A stretch of DNA of 51,665 nucleotides from Symploca sp. SIO2E9 (GTDB taxonomy: Bacteria > Cyanobacteriota > Cyanobacteriia > Cyanobacteriales > Coleofasciculaceae), in assembly GCA_010692645.1 (NCBI GenBank), contig JAAHGS010000032.1:1-51665 (forward strand). Direction: 5' to 3'. A program made the translations under genes and the position numbers. This document shows, in pieces, positions 26,653 through 35,760 of the stretch. Positions within the stretch are counted from its first letter, which is position 1. Each line of letters begins with the position of its first letter. The notes beneath the pieces are model-generated. The model was not told the origin of the DNA. It made no database searches and saw nothing but the letters and a program-made list of their open reading frames with translations.

Positions 26653-26786
26653 TAAGCTGTTGTGCATTTTTAATGCACAACAGCAAGGCAGAAGGTAGGA
26701 GGCAGGAGGCAGGAAGCAGAAGGAACAAGGGTTTTAGCCATTAAGTAATATCGAATAAATATATGATTTAAATGCGTAACAGCTTA
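26653..26786 (-). mobile_element. MITE family A copy 2, complete
   Basis: Both ends are visible: TAAGCTGTTGTGCATTT at 26653 and AAATGCGTAACAGCTTA ending 26786, 17-bp inverted repeats with few mismatches. The first end also forms a hairpin with AATGCACAACAGC. Inside are the AGAAGG/GGAGGCA heptamers (the reverse of CCTTCTG/CCTCCTG, only 4-5 units) and the same core as copies 1 and 3. It is inverted relative to copy 1 and begins 14 bp after the mutL stop. Confidence 0.82.
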
Positions 26787-27292
26787 TAGTTAACCCAGAA
26801 CTCCACATTTAGCTAAAATAGGGTAGCCTGTACAGATAATCTTGGTGTAATGTTTTTAACAGGCAAAGGATATCATAATCTGGGGCGTGTCGATCTAGTT
26901 TTTAATAAAAAATAGACAGTTTAACTGTTTATGTTAGTGAAGCTAACTGAGATTAAGATTTGTCCATAGCTTCCGGTCAGTGGGCATCAACTATCGATTA
27001 ATAAATGGTGTTCTCAGCTAACGATTGACAACCATGATGGTAAGGAAACATTATAGATGGTTTCACTTTATAGTGTTCATTAGACCTCTTACCAAAGAAT
27101 TTTTGGCAAGAGTTGGGTAAAAGGTTTGCATCTTAAAGGTAAAAGGGTTTTTCTTCCCTTTTTATCGACTCGATTGCCTTCGGCAGTGATGCTTGAGCGT
27201 CAATCAAGAAGTCTAGTGTGTAGGAACCTTACCGTCAGGTTATTAGTAAAAGTTCACCAAATATAGGATAACGCTCAAAAAGAGTTGGGATT
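26787..27292. other. Intergenic region upstream of the histidine kinase
   Basis: About 500 bp without a convincing gene or RNA. It contains TTGACA near 27026 with TATAGA about 21 bp downstream (poor spacing), and several short repeats (AGGTAAAAGGG, CTTTTTATCGACTCGATTGCC). The long leader before the kinase TTG start could hold its promoter, but I cannot place it. Confidence 0.4.
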
Positions 27293-30200
27293 TTGACAGC
27301 TTTGGCTAACTGGCTTTTAGGATTGCTTATTCCTCATAGAGATGTTTACCTCCCGCAGCTAGAATTGATCTGGCTACAGGTAGCATCAGATGCTCTAATT
27401 GCACTCGCTTACTATCTAATTCCCATAACACTGATTTATGTTGTCCGCAAGCGAGACGACATTGCCTTCAACTGGATCTTCGGGTTATTTATTACCTTTT
27501 TCTTTGCCAATGGAACAACCCACATTTTGACAGTATGGAGTTCATGGCAACCCCATTATTTTTTGTCTGGATTGACAAAAGTAATTACTGCCGCTGTCTC
27601 CCTTTGTACAGTTGTAGCTTCAGTAAACTTAATTCCTCAAGTACTGGCACTGAGCAATTCTGCTCAGCTCGAAGCCGCTAATCACCAGTTAGACTTAGCT
27701 CAACAAGCTCTCAAAAAAGCTCAGGAAGATTTAGCAGCACAAGTTGAAGAGCGCACAGCACAGTTAAAGCAAGCCAATGATGATTTAGTTGTCGAAGTTA
27801 GGGATCGTTGGTTAGCTGAACAAGCACTTCGCCGGGAACGCCAGCAATTGCGGCAAATCATTACCTGTGCGCCAGTGGCAATGGCGATGTTTGACACTCA
27901 AATGTGCTATCTAGCACACTCCCAGAAATGGATAGAGGTTTATGGCTTAGATAGTACATCTATTATTGGTCGCAGCCACTACGAAATATTTCCAGACATT
28001 CCAGAGCGCTGGAAAGAAAATTATCACAAAGGCTTGCAAGGGGAAATCCTCTCAGCCAGCGAAGACATTTGGGGACATGCTGATGGCACCAAAGTCTACT
28101 TGCGTTGGGCAATTCACCCCTGGTATACCCCTGAAAGGGAAGTCGGCGGTATTGTGATTGCCTCTGACGAAATTAACCAGTTAGTGGAGGCACGGGAAAC
28201 AGCTTTAGAAGCGGCGCGGCTGAAGTCGGAATTTCTTGCCAACATGAGCCATGAAATTCGTACTCCCATGAATGGCATCTTGGGTATGGCTGGGTTGCTA
28301 TTACAGTCAGCCCTCCAGCCTCAACAGTTGGAATATGCTCGCACCATCCGCAGCAGTGCTCAACACTTGCTGAATGTGATTAACGATATTCTTGACTTCT
28401 CTAAGTTAGAAGCTGGCGAAATGCAGCTAGAGCAGATTGATTTTGACTTAGATAGCTGCATTGATTCCGTTTTAGATATTTTAGCAACAGAGGCAGAGGC
28501 GAAAGGTTTAGAGTTAGCAATTCTGCTCGATAGCAGTGTTCCTAGACAGTTGCAGGGAGATCCTGGACGTCTGCGTCAGATTCTCCTGAATTTGCTGGGC
28601 AATGCTGTCAAATTTACTGATGCTGGTGAAATTGTAGTGAGAGCATCAGTTAGTTGTCAACCCCAGACACTGGGGAGAGAATTAGAACCGCTCTGCTGCT
28701 CTCCTTATTCCTTTGGGGAGCGCTTCATCAATGGGAGAGAGGAAAAAGGGGAAAAAGTTTCAACTTCAGTGGGCAAAGGCATAATTAACTCTCACTCACC
28801 AACTGAGCTATACCATCAAGTTATGCTTGGCAAATGCCCTCCTGCGCAAACTTCCTGCTACACTAATACTCCCTCACCTACTTCTCAATCGCTAATTACC
28901 ATTCAATTTGAAGTTAGAGATACAGGCATTGGCATCAGCCCTTGTGATCAAAGCAAGTTATTTCAATCCTTTTCCCAAGTCGATGCCTCAACCACAAGGG
29001 AATACGGCGGTACTGGTTTAGGACTGACCATTTGCAAGCAACTGGTAGAGTTGATGGGAGGTAATATTGGTGTTGAGAGTGCCTTAGGTCAGGGTTCTAA
29101 TTTCTGGTTTACAGCATCATTTGGCACCCAAGCGGTGCCTATAACTAGAAGCCTCCCAGTAGCAGCAAGCCAACTCAAATTGCTAGTTGCTTCTCAACAA
29201 GCTAGGACTCGCCAAGCTGTGCGCTTACTAGTTGAAACTTGGGGAGTACAAATTGATGAAGCTACAGATGGCAGTGCTACTCTCAAAATTTTACGATCAA
29301 AAGCGGCTCAAGGAGAACCCTATAATTTGGCAATTATTGACTGGCAGTTGCCAGATTCCCAGGGAGAGCCACTTGTACCCAGAATTAGCTGTGATCCTGC
29401 TCTAGCTGGCATCAAGCTGCTGGTTATGACTACGATGCATCAGCTTCAGCAAGTGCAACAATTGAATTCTCCTGAAGTTTCTGGCTACATTATTAAACCT
29501 GTGAGGGCTTCGCGACTGCACGAAACTTTGGTTAAGGCTCTTACTTCTAAACAAGCTATCGGTTCTAATGCCTTAGTCAACTCAGAAGCCAAGAATATCA
29601 AAGAATCAAAACTAAATAAGCTACCCCCTAAAATTTTGCTGGCAGAGGATCATCAGGTAAATCAAATTGTAATTCAGAATCAGTTGCAAATGCTTGGGCT
29701 GCAAGCAGATTGTGTTGGCAATGGTAAGGTTGCACTGACTCAACTAGCCAAGCAACACTATGATCTTGTCTTGATGGATTGTCAGATGCCAGTCCTAGAT
29801 GGCTATGAGGCAACTAAAGAGCTCAGACGTCTCGAAGGTTCACAGCGTCATACTGTGGTCATTGCCCTTACAGCCAATGCTCTACCTGCTGATCGTAGCA
29901 AATGTTTAGCAGCAGGGATGGATGATTACCTCACTAAACCCGTTGAACTTGAAACCTTAGAGGCAATGATCCAGCGCTGGCTTAGCAAGATTGCCCAATC
30001 TGAGGCAGTTGCCAGCCAGTCACAAGTTGTAACAAACTCTGAAGTAAAAGTTGCCAACACAGATGATACACTGCTGGATTGGAAACGTCTAGACGATATC
30101 TCTCGCGGCAAAGTGGAATTTCAACAGCAGCTGTTGCAAGCTTTCATTGATAACGCTCAAGTGGGGCTTGAAGGCATATCTCAGGCTCTACAGGCTCAGG

Positions 30201-30415
30201 ATTTCGTTAAACTTGAGCAGCAAGCTCACCGAATTAAGGGTTCTAGTGCCAATATCGGAGTATTATTGATTCCCGATATCGCCGCAAGGCTGGAAAAACA
30301 AGCGCGAGAAAAAAATCTCGCCGGGGCAACTGAGCAACTTAAAACCCTCGAAAGGCTGCTAGAACAAGTCAGGATTTTTCTGGCAAACTGGTTACTTAAG
30401 GCTATTGATGGTTGA
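27293..30415 (+). CDS. Hybrid histidine kinase with ethylene-receptor-like sensor domain
   Basis: 1040 aa from a TTG start (GGGA just upstream; no nearby ATG). Three TM helices at about 25-120 match the ethylene-binding domain of plant ETR1 and cyanobacterial Etr1: [13 protein letters not shown] (Asp33 equals ETR1 Asp25) and [10 protein letters not shown]. His77 aligns with the copper ligand His69, but the ligand Cys65 is replaced by Asn73. Next come a coiled coil (125-185), a PAS domain (about 186-295), HisKA with SHEIRTP (His320), and HATPase_c with [12 protein letters not shown], the latter carrying an insert of about 70 aa. After it are a degenerate receiver (AIIDWQLPD, acidic pair missing), a canonical receiver ([11 protein letters not shown]) and an HPt domain ([12 protein letters not shown]). 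The signal is unknown; classical copper-dependent ethylene binding is doubtful. Confidence 0.92.
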   Translation: MTALANWLLGLLIPHRDVYLPQLELIWLQVASDALIALAYYLIPITLIYVVRKRDDIAFNWIFGLFITFFFANGTTHILTVWSSWQPHYFLSGLTKVITAAVSLCTVVASVNLIPQVLALSNSAQLEAANHQLDLAQQALKKAQEDLAAQVEERTAQLKQANDDLVVEVRDRWLAEQALRRERQQLRQIITCAPVAMAMFDTQMCYLAHSQKWIEVYGLDSTSIIGRSHYEIFPDIPERWKENYHKGLQGEILSASEDIWGHADGTKVYLRWAIHPWYTPEREVGGIVIASDEINQLVEARETALEAARLKSEFLANMSHEIRTPMNGILGMAGLLLQSALQPQQLEYARTIRSSAQHLLNVINDILDFSKLEAGEMQLEQIDFDLDSCIDSVLDILATEAEAKGLELAILLDSSVPRQLQGDPGRLRQILLNLLGNAVKFTDAGEIVVRASVSCQPQTLGRELEPLCCSPYSFGERFINGREEKGEKVSTSVGKGIINSHSPTELYHQVMLGKCPPAQTSCYTNTPSPTSQSLITIQFEVRDTGIGISPCDQSKLFQSFSQVDASTTREYGGTGLGLTICKQLVELMGGNIGVESALGQGSNFWFTASFGTQAVPITRSLPVAASQLKLLVASQQARTRQAVRLLVETWGVQIDEATDGSATLKILRSKAAQGEPYNLAIIDWQLPDSQGEPLVPRISCDPALAGIKLLVMTTMHQLQQVQQLNSPEVSGYIIKPVRASRLHETLVKALTSKQAIGSNALVNSEAKNIKESKLNKLPPKILLAEDHQVNQIVIQNQLQMLGLQADCVGNGKVALTQLAKQHYDLVLMDCQMPVLDGYEATKELRRLEGSQRHTVVIALTANALPADRSKCLAAGMDDYLTKPVELETLEAMIQRWLSKIAQSEAVASQSQVVTNSEVKVANTDDTLLDWKRLDDISRGKVEFQQQLLQAFIDNAQVGLEGISQALQAQDFVKLEQQAHRIKGSSANIGVLLIPDIAARLEKQAREKNLAGATEQLKTLERLLEQVRIFLANWLLKAIDG

Positions 30416-30446
30416 ATAGTTCATTGTTGATTGTTGATTGCTCATG

Positions 30447-30500
30447 GTTCATTGGTTTTTACACCTTAGCTGATAGGAATTTCTTCATTGAACCATGAAC
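30447..30500. repeat. Short dispersed repeat, family E copy 2
   Basis: GGTTCATTGGTTTTTACACC...ATTGAACCATGAAC, an inverted-repeat element homologous in reverse complement to 8565-8628. Immediately after it, 30521-30545 holds a GC-rich palindromic stretch (TGCGCAGCATGCGCGTAGCGCG) of the small-dispersed-repeat kind. Confidence 0.6.
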
Positions 30501-30553
30501 TATGAGCTATGAACCATGTTTGCGCAGCATGCGCGTAGCGCGTACCATGAGCC

Positions 30554-31354
30554 ATGAGCCATATATTACTGCGAGAAAAGGTTGAATTTTTCTTAGAAGA
30601 TATTGAAACGCCCTTCGGTAGAGCGCTTAAGCTGATGATTGCAGGGTTGGTTTTACTGTCTTCAGCTATCTTTGTTGCACAAACTTATCCTCTTCCAGCT
30701 TCTGTTCGCTTTCAACTGGATATCTTAGATTTTTCTATTTTGGTAATCTTTGCTGTTGAGTATTTACTACGCTTCTGGTGTGCCAAACAAAAAATTAGGT
30801 TTTTTTTCAGTCTCTACTCATTGATTGATTTAATGGCTATTCTGCCGTTTTTTCTGGGTTTAATCAATACGAGTTTTTTTCTTATCCTTCGAGAGTTTCG
30901 GATTTTGCGGTTAATCCGGTTTATAGAAAGACCTACTTTATTCGGTATTGCAACTCATGAAGACGGCATAATTTTGACGCGAATAATTTTTACTTTATTT
31001 GCGATTATTTTTATTCATTCAGGACTAATTTATCAAGTAGAGCATCCAGTTAATTCTCAGGTTTTTCGTACTTTTTGGGATGCTGTCTATTTTTCAATAG
31101 TAACGATGACAACTGTCGGTTTTGGGGATATGACTCCTTCTTCAGAAGTAGGTCGCTTGATTACATTATTGATGATTTTAACGGGGATTGTTCTTATTCC
31201 CTGGCAAGTGGGTGAGTTGGTCAAGCAACTTGTCAAAACTGCTAATAAGGTTGAGATAGTTTGTCCTGGTTGTGGTTGGCAATTCCATGATACGGATGCT
31301 ATTTTTTGTAAAATATGTGGTACTAAGTTGGTAAAGTCTGAGAAGGGAAATTAG
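30554..31354 (+). CDS. Voltage-gated potassium channel (6TM) with C-terminal zinc ribbon
   Basis: 266 aa. Six membrane helices include an S4-like voltage sensor with Arg every third residue (LREFRILRLIRFIER) and a pore loop with selectivity filter TTVGFGD at about 185-191. The C-terminus after S6 carries a zinc-ribbon pattern (CPGCGW, then CKICGTK). This adds a possible cytosolic metal-binding or assembly tag to a Kv-like core. It would conduct K+ across the plasma membrane. It starts 138 bp after the histidine kinase and could be co-transcribed. The ATG at 30554 gives MSHILLREKVEFF; the in-frame context supports it. Confidence 0.92.
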   Translation: MSHILLREKVEFFLEDIETPFGRALKLMIAGLVLLSSAIFVAQTYPLPASVRFQLDILDFSILVIFAVEYLLRFWCAKQKIRFFFSLYSLIDLMAILPFFLGLINTSFFLILREFRILRLIRFIERPTLFGIATHEDGIILTRIIFTLFAIIFIHSGLIYQVEHPVNSQVFRTFWDAVYFSIVTMTTVGFGDMTPSSEVGRLITLLMILTGIVLIPWQVGELVKQLVKTANKVEIVCPGCGWQFHDTDAIFCKICGTKLVKSEKGN

Positions 31355-31357
31355 TAG

Positions 31358-32761
31358 TTAGTTTTTCTGGATAGCGTAACAGAAACGACCTATAACTGGT
31401 GGATTTTTTGCCACCAAATTATTAGTAATGCTTTTTAGACCTTGCAAGAAGCTCAACAATCTATCAGTCTTCGATCCATCCTTGAGCTCATCTCTGGTTG
31501 AATTCCAATTCCAATCTCTCCACCAACTTGATTCTTTCAAGCCCTTAGCTCTCACATCTACAGTAAAATAGTAAATTCCTGGTTCTGTAAATTCCCTTGG
31601 TTTAATCTTGGTCACAAAATTTGCTTCATTTTTATCTATTTCCAGTACATTTATAGCATTTTCATCTTCTTTAAAGTCTTTATAAAACCTATCATAAACT
31701 TCAGCATTTATTTTGTATTCAATAAAATTAGGATCCAATGGCAAGGAATATTTTGAATTAGCAAAATCAACATTATGTTGAATCTCTAGTTCCTCATCTA
31801 TATTTTTTCCTATTTCTAAAAGCTCAATTGGTTGATTATACTTTAGCTCTACACGCACTTTACCATTGTTGAGAGAGTTTCGTGATTTTATACCCTTTTC
31901 TGGTAACCTTCCTTGATGTTTGTTTATGTATAACATTTTATTGACTATTTGATTAGGAGAAAAAATTTCATATTGATTTTCTTCACTCTCTTCAAGTAAC
32001 TCTGTACGATTAAATTCATTAAAGTAAGAGACAATTTTACTGTATGGACCAATAAAAATTATATAAAATGGTCGAAATTCTTCAGAAGCTCTATCTTGAG
32101 TATTATAAGTAAATTCTATATTTCTGCTTTCTTGAACATAAACTTTACCATTAAACTCACTTCTGACTGCTAAAATTCCTGCGGCATATCCTGGTTTACT
32201 GGAGTTCAGATAATGTTCCTGAATTTTTCTGTTAATCCTGGTAACATCAGCCTCATTTTGATACAAGTCAGTTACAATTACTATCAGCTGTTCTCTATCT
32301 TCTGGTGGAGGTGTAATTGCTGCAGCAATATCACTTTCAACATTAGGGAATTGGGGATTTAATCCTGAATAAAATTCTTGTTTTTGTGCTTTCAGAAATT
32401 TTGGGCGTGTAAGTGCTTCAATTCCTCTTCCAACACGGTAATATTCGAGATTCTGGGAACCACCTAGTGACAATGTCCTATCGAGCAAATCCAGTGTTTG
32501 GATGTAGCGACTTATCTTACTGCTGACATAACCTAGCATAGAGCCGGAGCCATCTATATGGATAGCTATATTAGTAGTGTCTGATTTGCTGATTTGGTTG
32601 TTAGTCTCAGGTAGAGTACAGTTTATATATTTATTATCTTGTGGAGTATCTGTATCTTGTACACTATCTGTATCTTGTGGACTGTCTGTGACTATTGGTA
32701 TACATCCACCTAGAAATAGAGATATGACACTCACTAATAATAGCCGTTTTACTCGAATCAT
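31358..32761 (-). CDS. vWA-domain lipoprotein
   Basis: 467 aa from the ATG at 32761: MIRVKRLLLVSVISLFLGGC, a clean lipoprotein signal with lipobox LGGC. The frame is open to 32935, but that extra N-terminus is encoded by dispersed repeat B, so I reject it. After a short Asp/Gln-rich repeat (DTDSVQDTDTPQD) comes a von Willebrand factor A domain with MIDAS DGSGSM, a second conserved stretch VIVTDLYQNEADV, and a C-terminal beta-rich region (IYYFTVDVRAKGLKESSWW). vWA domains bind proteins through a metal ion. The lipid anchor suggests the periplasmic face. It is divergent from the plus-strand cluster at 33508-46357 and is its probable partner by position. Its stop lies 3 bp from the channel gene's stop (convergent). 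Confidence 0.85.
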   Translation of the reverse strand: MIRVKRLLLVSVISLFLGGCIPIVTDSPQDTDSVQDTDTPQDNKYINCTLPETNNQISKSDTTNIAIHIDGSGSMLGYVSSKISRYIQTLDLLDRTLSLGGSQNLEYYRVGRGIEALTRPKFLKAQKQEFYSGLNPQFPNVESDIAAAITPPPEDREQLIVIVTDLYQNEADVTRINRKIQEHYLNSSKPGYAAGILAVRSEFNGKVYVQESRNIEFTYNTQDRASEEFRPFYIIFIGPYSKIVSYFNEFNRTELLEESEENQYEIFSPNQIVNKMLYINKHQGRLPEKGIKSRNSLNNGKVRVELKYNQPIELLEIGKNIDEELEIQHNVDFANSKYSLPLDPNFIEYKINAEVYDRFYKDFKEDENAINVLEIDKNEANFVTKIKPREFTEPGIYYFTVDVRAKGLKESSWWRDWNWNSTRDELKDGSKTDRLLSFLQGLKSITNNLVAKNPPVIGRFCYAIQKN

Positions 32762-32831
32762 ACTTTGACTTGAAAATAGGAAGTAGGAATAGGAAAGTAG
32801 GGAGTAATGTAAGTCTCCAGCAATCGAGCAG

Positions 32832-32946
32832 TTAAAGACGCTCCAGACGCTCCAGACGCGGGGACTTTCAAAGGATGGGGATTTGACACCAACCAATTTT
32901 ATACACCGCAAGTGACGGTGGGGTATTTGACCCATATTAATTTCGA
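32832..32946 (+). repeat. Dispersed repeat family B, copy 2
   Basis: Same blocks as 9731-9849: TTAAAGACGC, a GACGC-type array, GGATGGGGATTTGAC, ACCAACCAATTTTAT, GACGGTGGGGTATTTG and ATTAATTTCGAT. It lies immediately upstream of the vWA lipoprotein gene and extends that gene's open frame artificially. Confidence 0.78.
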
Positions 32947-33507
32947 TAAAAAACTATCATCGATGCTCAAGGAGATTCTTGTTAAGAAATGTGTAACTTT
33001 GACTCCAAAAAATCTATAATCTAGAATTATGGATATATGTCAATCGTACATCTATAGCAATGATCAATTGAGGAACTACAAATTTATTTTTCTTTGGCTT
33101 TAGGGAACTAAAGCCTTTCTCGCAGTTGTGAGGTACACCTTAAATTTCACACTCATGACTGTAGACTAAAACGAGAAATTATTGTACCTCATGAGTATAG
33201 CAATCCTAAAGGAGGTATAAACACCAAGAGAGCTGAAATCTCACTACTACAGGGGTATAGAAGCTTGGTGTTAGTTAATCAAATAAGATTGCTATATTAG
33301 AACTGTTAGATTAAGTATTGACAAGGAAGAAAGTTAAGTCTACCTAGGTTATTCTAGAAATGCTTTATTGGGTAAAAGTAAAATACCATAATAATAAAGC
33401 CTTGGTCATTTATATTTAGACTTGGTGTTCAGAAATAACCTAAGAAAAACTGTAGTTATTGAGGAATAATTGTCAATTAATTATTTGTCAAATATATAGG
33501 GATCAAA
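32947..33507. other. Divergent intergenic region between the vWA lipoprotein and the plus-strand cluster
   Basis: No gene seen. A palindromic element, TGAGGTACA (33129) ... TGTACCTCA (about 33185), encloses AAATTTC...GAAATT. Its 14-mer GTGAGGTACACCTT (33128-33141) recurs inverted at 44320-44333, just before the last gene of the cluster. AGGAGG at about 33210 precedes no frame I trust. Confidence 0.45.
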
Positions 33508-33987
33508 ATGAAAGCTGTAGAAATTATTCGCATAATTATTCTTAGCTTCATAGGGGTATTAATTATGTTTGTAGGTCAGAGTTTTCTTTTTGACAGTGGA
33601 TTGATACCTCTTGATGTCGACAATATTAGTGGTTGGCTAGGGACTGATTACATGCCGGGAGCTGTACTAGTTTTTATAATCTCGGTATTCTCAACTATAT
33701 TATGGTGTGTGATGACAGTCAAAGCTAGAGATAATAGGGGAAATGAGGTTTCTAGATGGTCGTTGTTCTGGTGGTTAATAGGACTGTTGCCTATTCTGAG
33801 TATTGGGCTTGCTATCGGTTTTTTTAATACGAGTGATAGTGCAAATCTACCCTTGACGATTTTATTTTTATTTGATGTCCTCCTGCTGTTTTGGCTGACT
33901 ACAGCAACCAGTACACCAGGAACTTTTATGTACATTCCCCCAGGATCATTTTTTATACGTAACTTGATAGAGAGGGATAGAGAATAA
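33508..33987 (+). CDS. Four-helix membrane protein, unknown
   Basis: 159 aa with four hydrophobic helices (IIRIIILSFIGVLIMFVG; AVLVFIISVFSTILWCVM; LFWWLIGLLPILSIGLAIG; LTILFLFDVLLLFWLTTA) and short basic cytosolic loops (KARDNRGNE, terminal RNLIERDRE). No family recognised. It is the first plus-strand gene of the NTPase cluster, with the vWA lipoprotein divergent upstream and the tubulin-like gene 161 bp downstream, separated by a MITE. It might be the membrane platform of the system; this is inference. Confidence 0.75.
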   Translation: MKAVEIIRIIILSFIGVLIMFVGQSFLFDSGLIPLDVDNISGWLGTDYMPGAVLVFIISVFSTILWCVMTVKARDNRGNEVSRWSLFWWLIGLLPILSIGLAIGFFNTSDSANLPLTILFLFDVLLLFWLTTATSTPGTFMYIPPGSFFIRNLIERDRE

Positions 33988-33988
33988 T

Positions 33989-34084
33989 GGGTGAGCGAAA
34001 AAAGGCGTGGGGAATTAAAGACGCGGTGACACGGTGACGCGGTGACGCGGAGAATTAAAATCCCACGCAAAATTTCGTTCACCC
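33989..34084 (+). mobile_element. MITE-like repeat, family C copy 2
   Basis: Inverted ends GGGTGAGCGAAAAAA and AAATTTCGTTCACCC flank a GGTGACGC/GGTGACAC array and a longer imperfect inverted repeat (GTGGGGAATTAAA ... AATTAAAATCCCAC). It starts 2 bp after a stop codon. It is homologous in reverse to 1279-1396. Confidence 0.8.
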
Positions 34085-34148
34085 GAGAATAATTAAAGTA
34101 GGGTAACTTATTTCAACGTAAAAGTTAGTTGTCAATTTTTAATCAACA

Positions 34149-35648
34149 ATGGCAGTCTATATCATAGGTATTGGTGGTTCTGGTGCTAAATGCATTGAAG
34201 CAGTAATTCAACTAACCGCCGTGGGTCTATTTAGTGAAGAGTCAGTAGAGTCAATTAAGCCCTTATTTGTAGATGCAGATGAAACTAATGGCAATCTGGA
34301 ACAGGCCAGAAGCAGTCTGAGTATCTATAAAAAGTGCAATGATTTAATGGCAGGTGGAGACACACAGCAATCTGCTTGGATGAAAACGAAGATTGAATCA
34401 TTCGATTTGTGGTCGCCATTTGGTTCAGATAATTTGCATAAAGACCTGAAAGCCTTTTTTAACTACAATACTCTCAGACAAAATGAGCCAAAATTAGCTA
34501 ATTTATTCGATGTTCTCTACACTAATGATGAACGGGAAGTCAACTTAGACGTTGGATTTCGTGGCAGACCCTCCTTGGGTGCAGCAGTGATGAGTAAAGT
34601 AGATTTGGAACAATTAGACCAAGAACCCTGGGGAAGTTTACTGCAACAAATTCAAGGAGATGTAAGTGGTGGTTCTTCTCCTAAAGTGTTCCTGTGTGGC
34701 TCAATTTTTGGGGGAACAGGAGCAGCGGGATTACCTACTATCGGTCGTTTAATTGCTAATAAATTAAAGAAATTGAACTTGCGCGATCGCGTCAAGATTG
34801 GTTGCTTATTTCTACTACCCTATTTTGGCTTTTCGCCAACACCAGGGACAGACCCTGAAGGAGTGTATGCGCGCTCAGAAAACTTTTTACTCAACACTGA
34901 AGCCGCTTTACGTTACTATGTAACCCAAGCTCAGGAAACTTTTGACACAGTTTATTTGCTAGGGAATCGGAATTTATCGCGAGTCGAGTTTAGTGTAGGC
35001 AAAAATACTCAACGTAATCAGCCACACTTCATTGAATTATACGCAGGATTGGCAGCACGGCAGTTTGTATTGACAACACCTCCAGACAAAGGGAGAGTGG
35101 TTTTAATTAGCCGTGAGAAGATAGGGAGATTAACCTGGAACGACCTCCCAGATAAGGAGCAAGTTCAGCAAGCACTGGTAAATGCCACTAGATTTGCTTA
35201 TGCTTGGCTAGCGGAGATTGTACCAGAACTAGAAGCAGCAAAGGATATGGGAGTTAATCGCTTCGGAAGACTCGCTCCCTGGTTAACGAAGTTCTATAAT
35301 TCTCGGGGCAATAGCCTGCCTGATTTTAACGACTCAGAGCAACAGGATGGAATTAGAGTAATTAGCAACTGGTGTCGAGATTATCTACGCTGGCTCCGGG
35401 CTATTCATCAATGTGAGGGTGATACAATCGAACTATTTAGAACTAATGCTTTTGCTAATCTAGACGGAAAGCTTAAGGGAGAAGACCTTTCAACTCTATT
35501 GGTGAATGATAACCGCGACAGAAGTAAGAAATCAGAGGATCGTCCGAGAATGCTTAAGGAACGGTTAAATCCCAAGTACATAACACCCCCTAATCAAGGA
35601 ACAGTAGGATTAGCTAAGGCTGTGTATCTCAGTTGCAAACTCAAGTGA
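34149..35648 (+). CDS. Tubulin/FtsZ-like GTPase (Tubulin_2-type)
   Basis: 499 aa. The N-terminal strand-loop YIIGIGGSGAKC (4-15) is the first nucleotide-binding loop of the tubulin/FtsZ fold. DADETN (42-47) follows a hydrophobic strand. GSIFGGTGAAGLP (184-196) is the tubulin signature (GGTGxG) that grips the GTP phosphates. An Asn-rich helix (ENFLLNTEAALRYY, about 244-258) matches the base-contacting region. The rest is not FtsZ-like, and it is not the cell-division FtsZ. Related tubulin-like proteins exist in bacteria without a settled role. It is followed 112 bp downstream by an actin/Hsp70-like ATPase, so two cytoskeletal-type NTPases are encoded together. Confidence 0.82.
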   Translation: MAVYIIGIGGSGAKCIEAVIQLTAVGLFSEESVESIKPLFVDADETNGNLEQARSSLSIYKKCNDLMAGGDTQQSAWMKTKIESFDLWSPFGSDNLHKDLKAFFNYNTLRQNEPKLANLFDVLYTNDEREVNLDVGFRGRPSLGAAVMSKVDLEQLDQEPWGSLLQQIQGDVSGGSSPKVFLCGSIFGGTGAAGLPTIGRLIANKLKKLNLRDRVKIGCLFLLPYFGFSPTPGTDPEGVYARSENFLLNTEAALRYYVTQAQETFDTVYLLGNRNLSRVEFSVGKNTQRNQPHFIELYAGLAARQFVLTTPPDKGRVVLISREKIGRLTWNDLPDKEQVQQALVNATRFAYAWLAEIVPELEAAKDMGVNRFGRLAPWLTKFYNSRGNSLPDFNDSEQQDGIRVISNWCRDYLRWLRAIHQCEGDTIELFRTNAFANLDGKLKGEDLSTLLVNDNRDRSKKSEDRPRMLKERLNPKYITPPNQGTVGLAKAVYLSCKLK

Positions 35649-35760
35649 GGAATAGGGAAAAAAAGAGTACCTTTTCCTCTGAAGTAACGATCACCTCTTA
35701 ATTCTAAATCCTGACTTCCGTCTTCTATCTCCTGAACTTCTTCAATTCAACGGTGAACTA

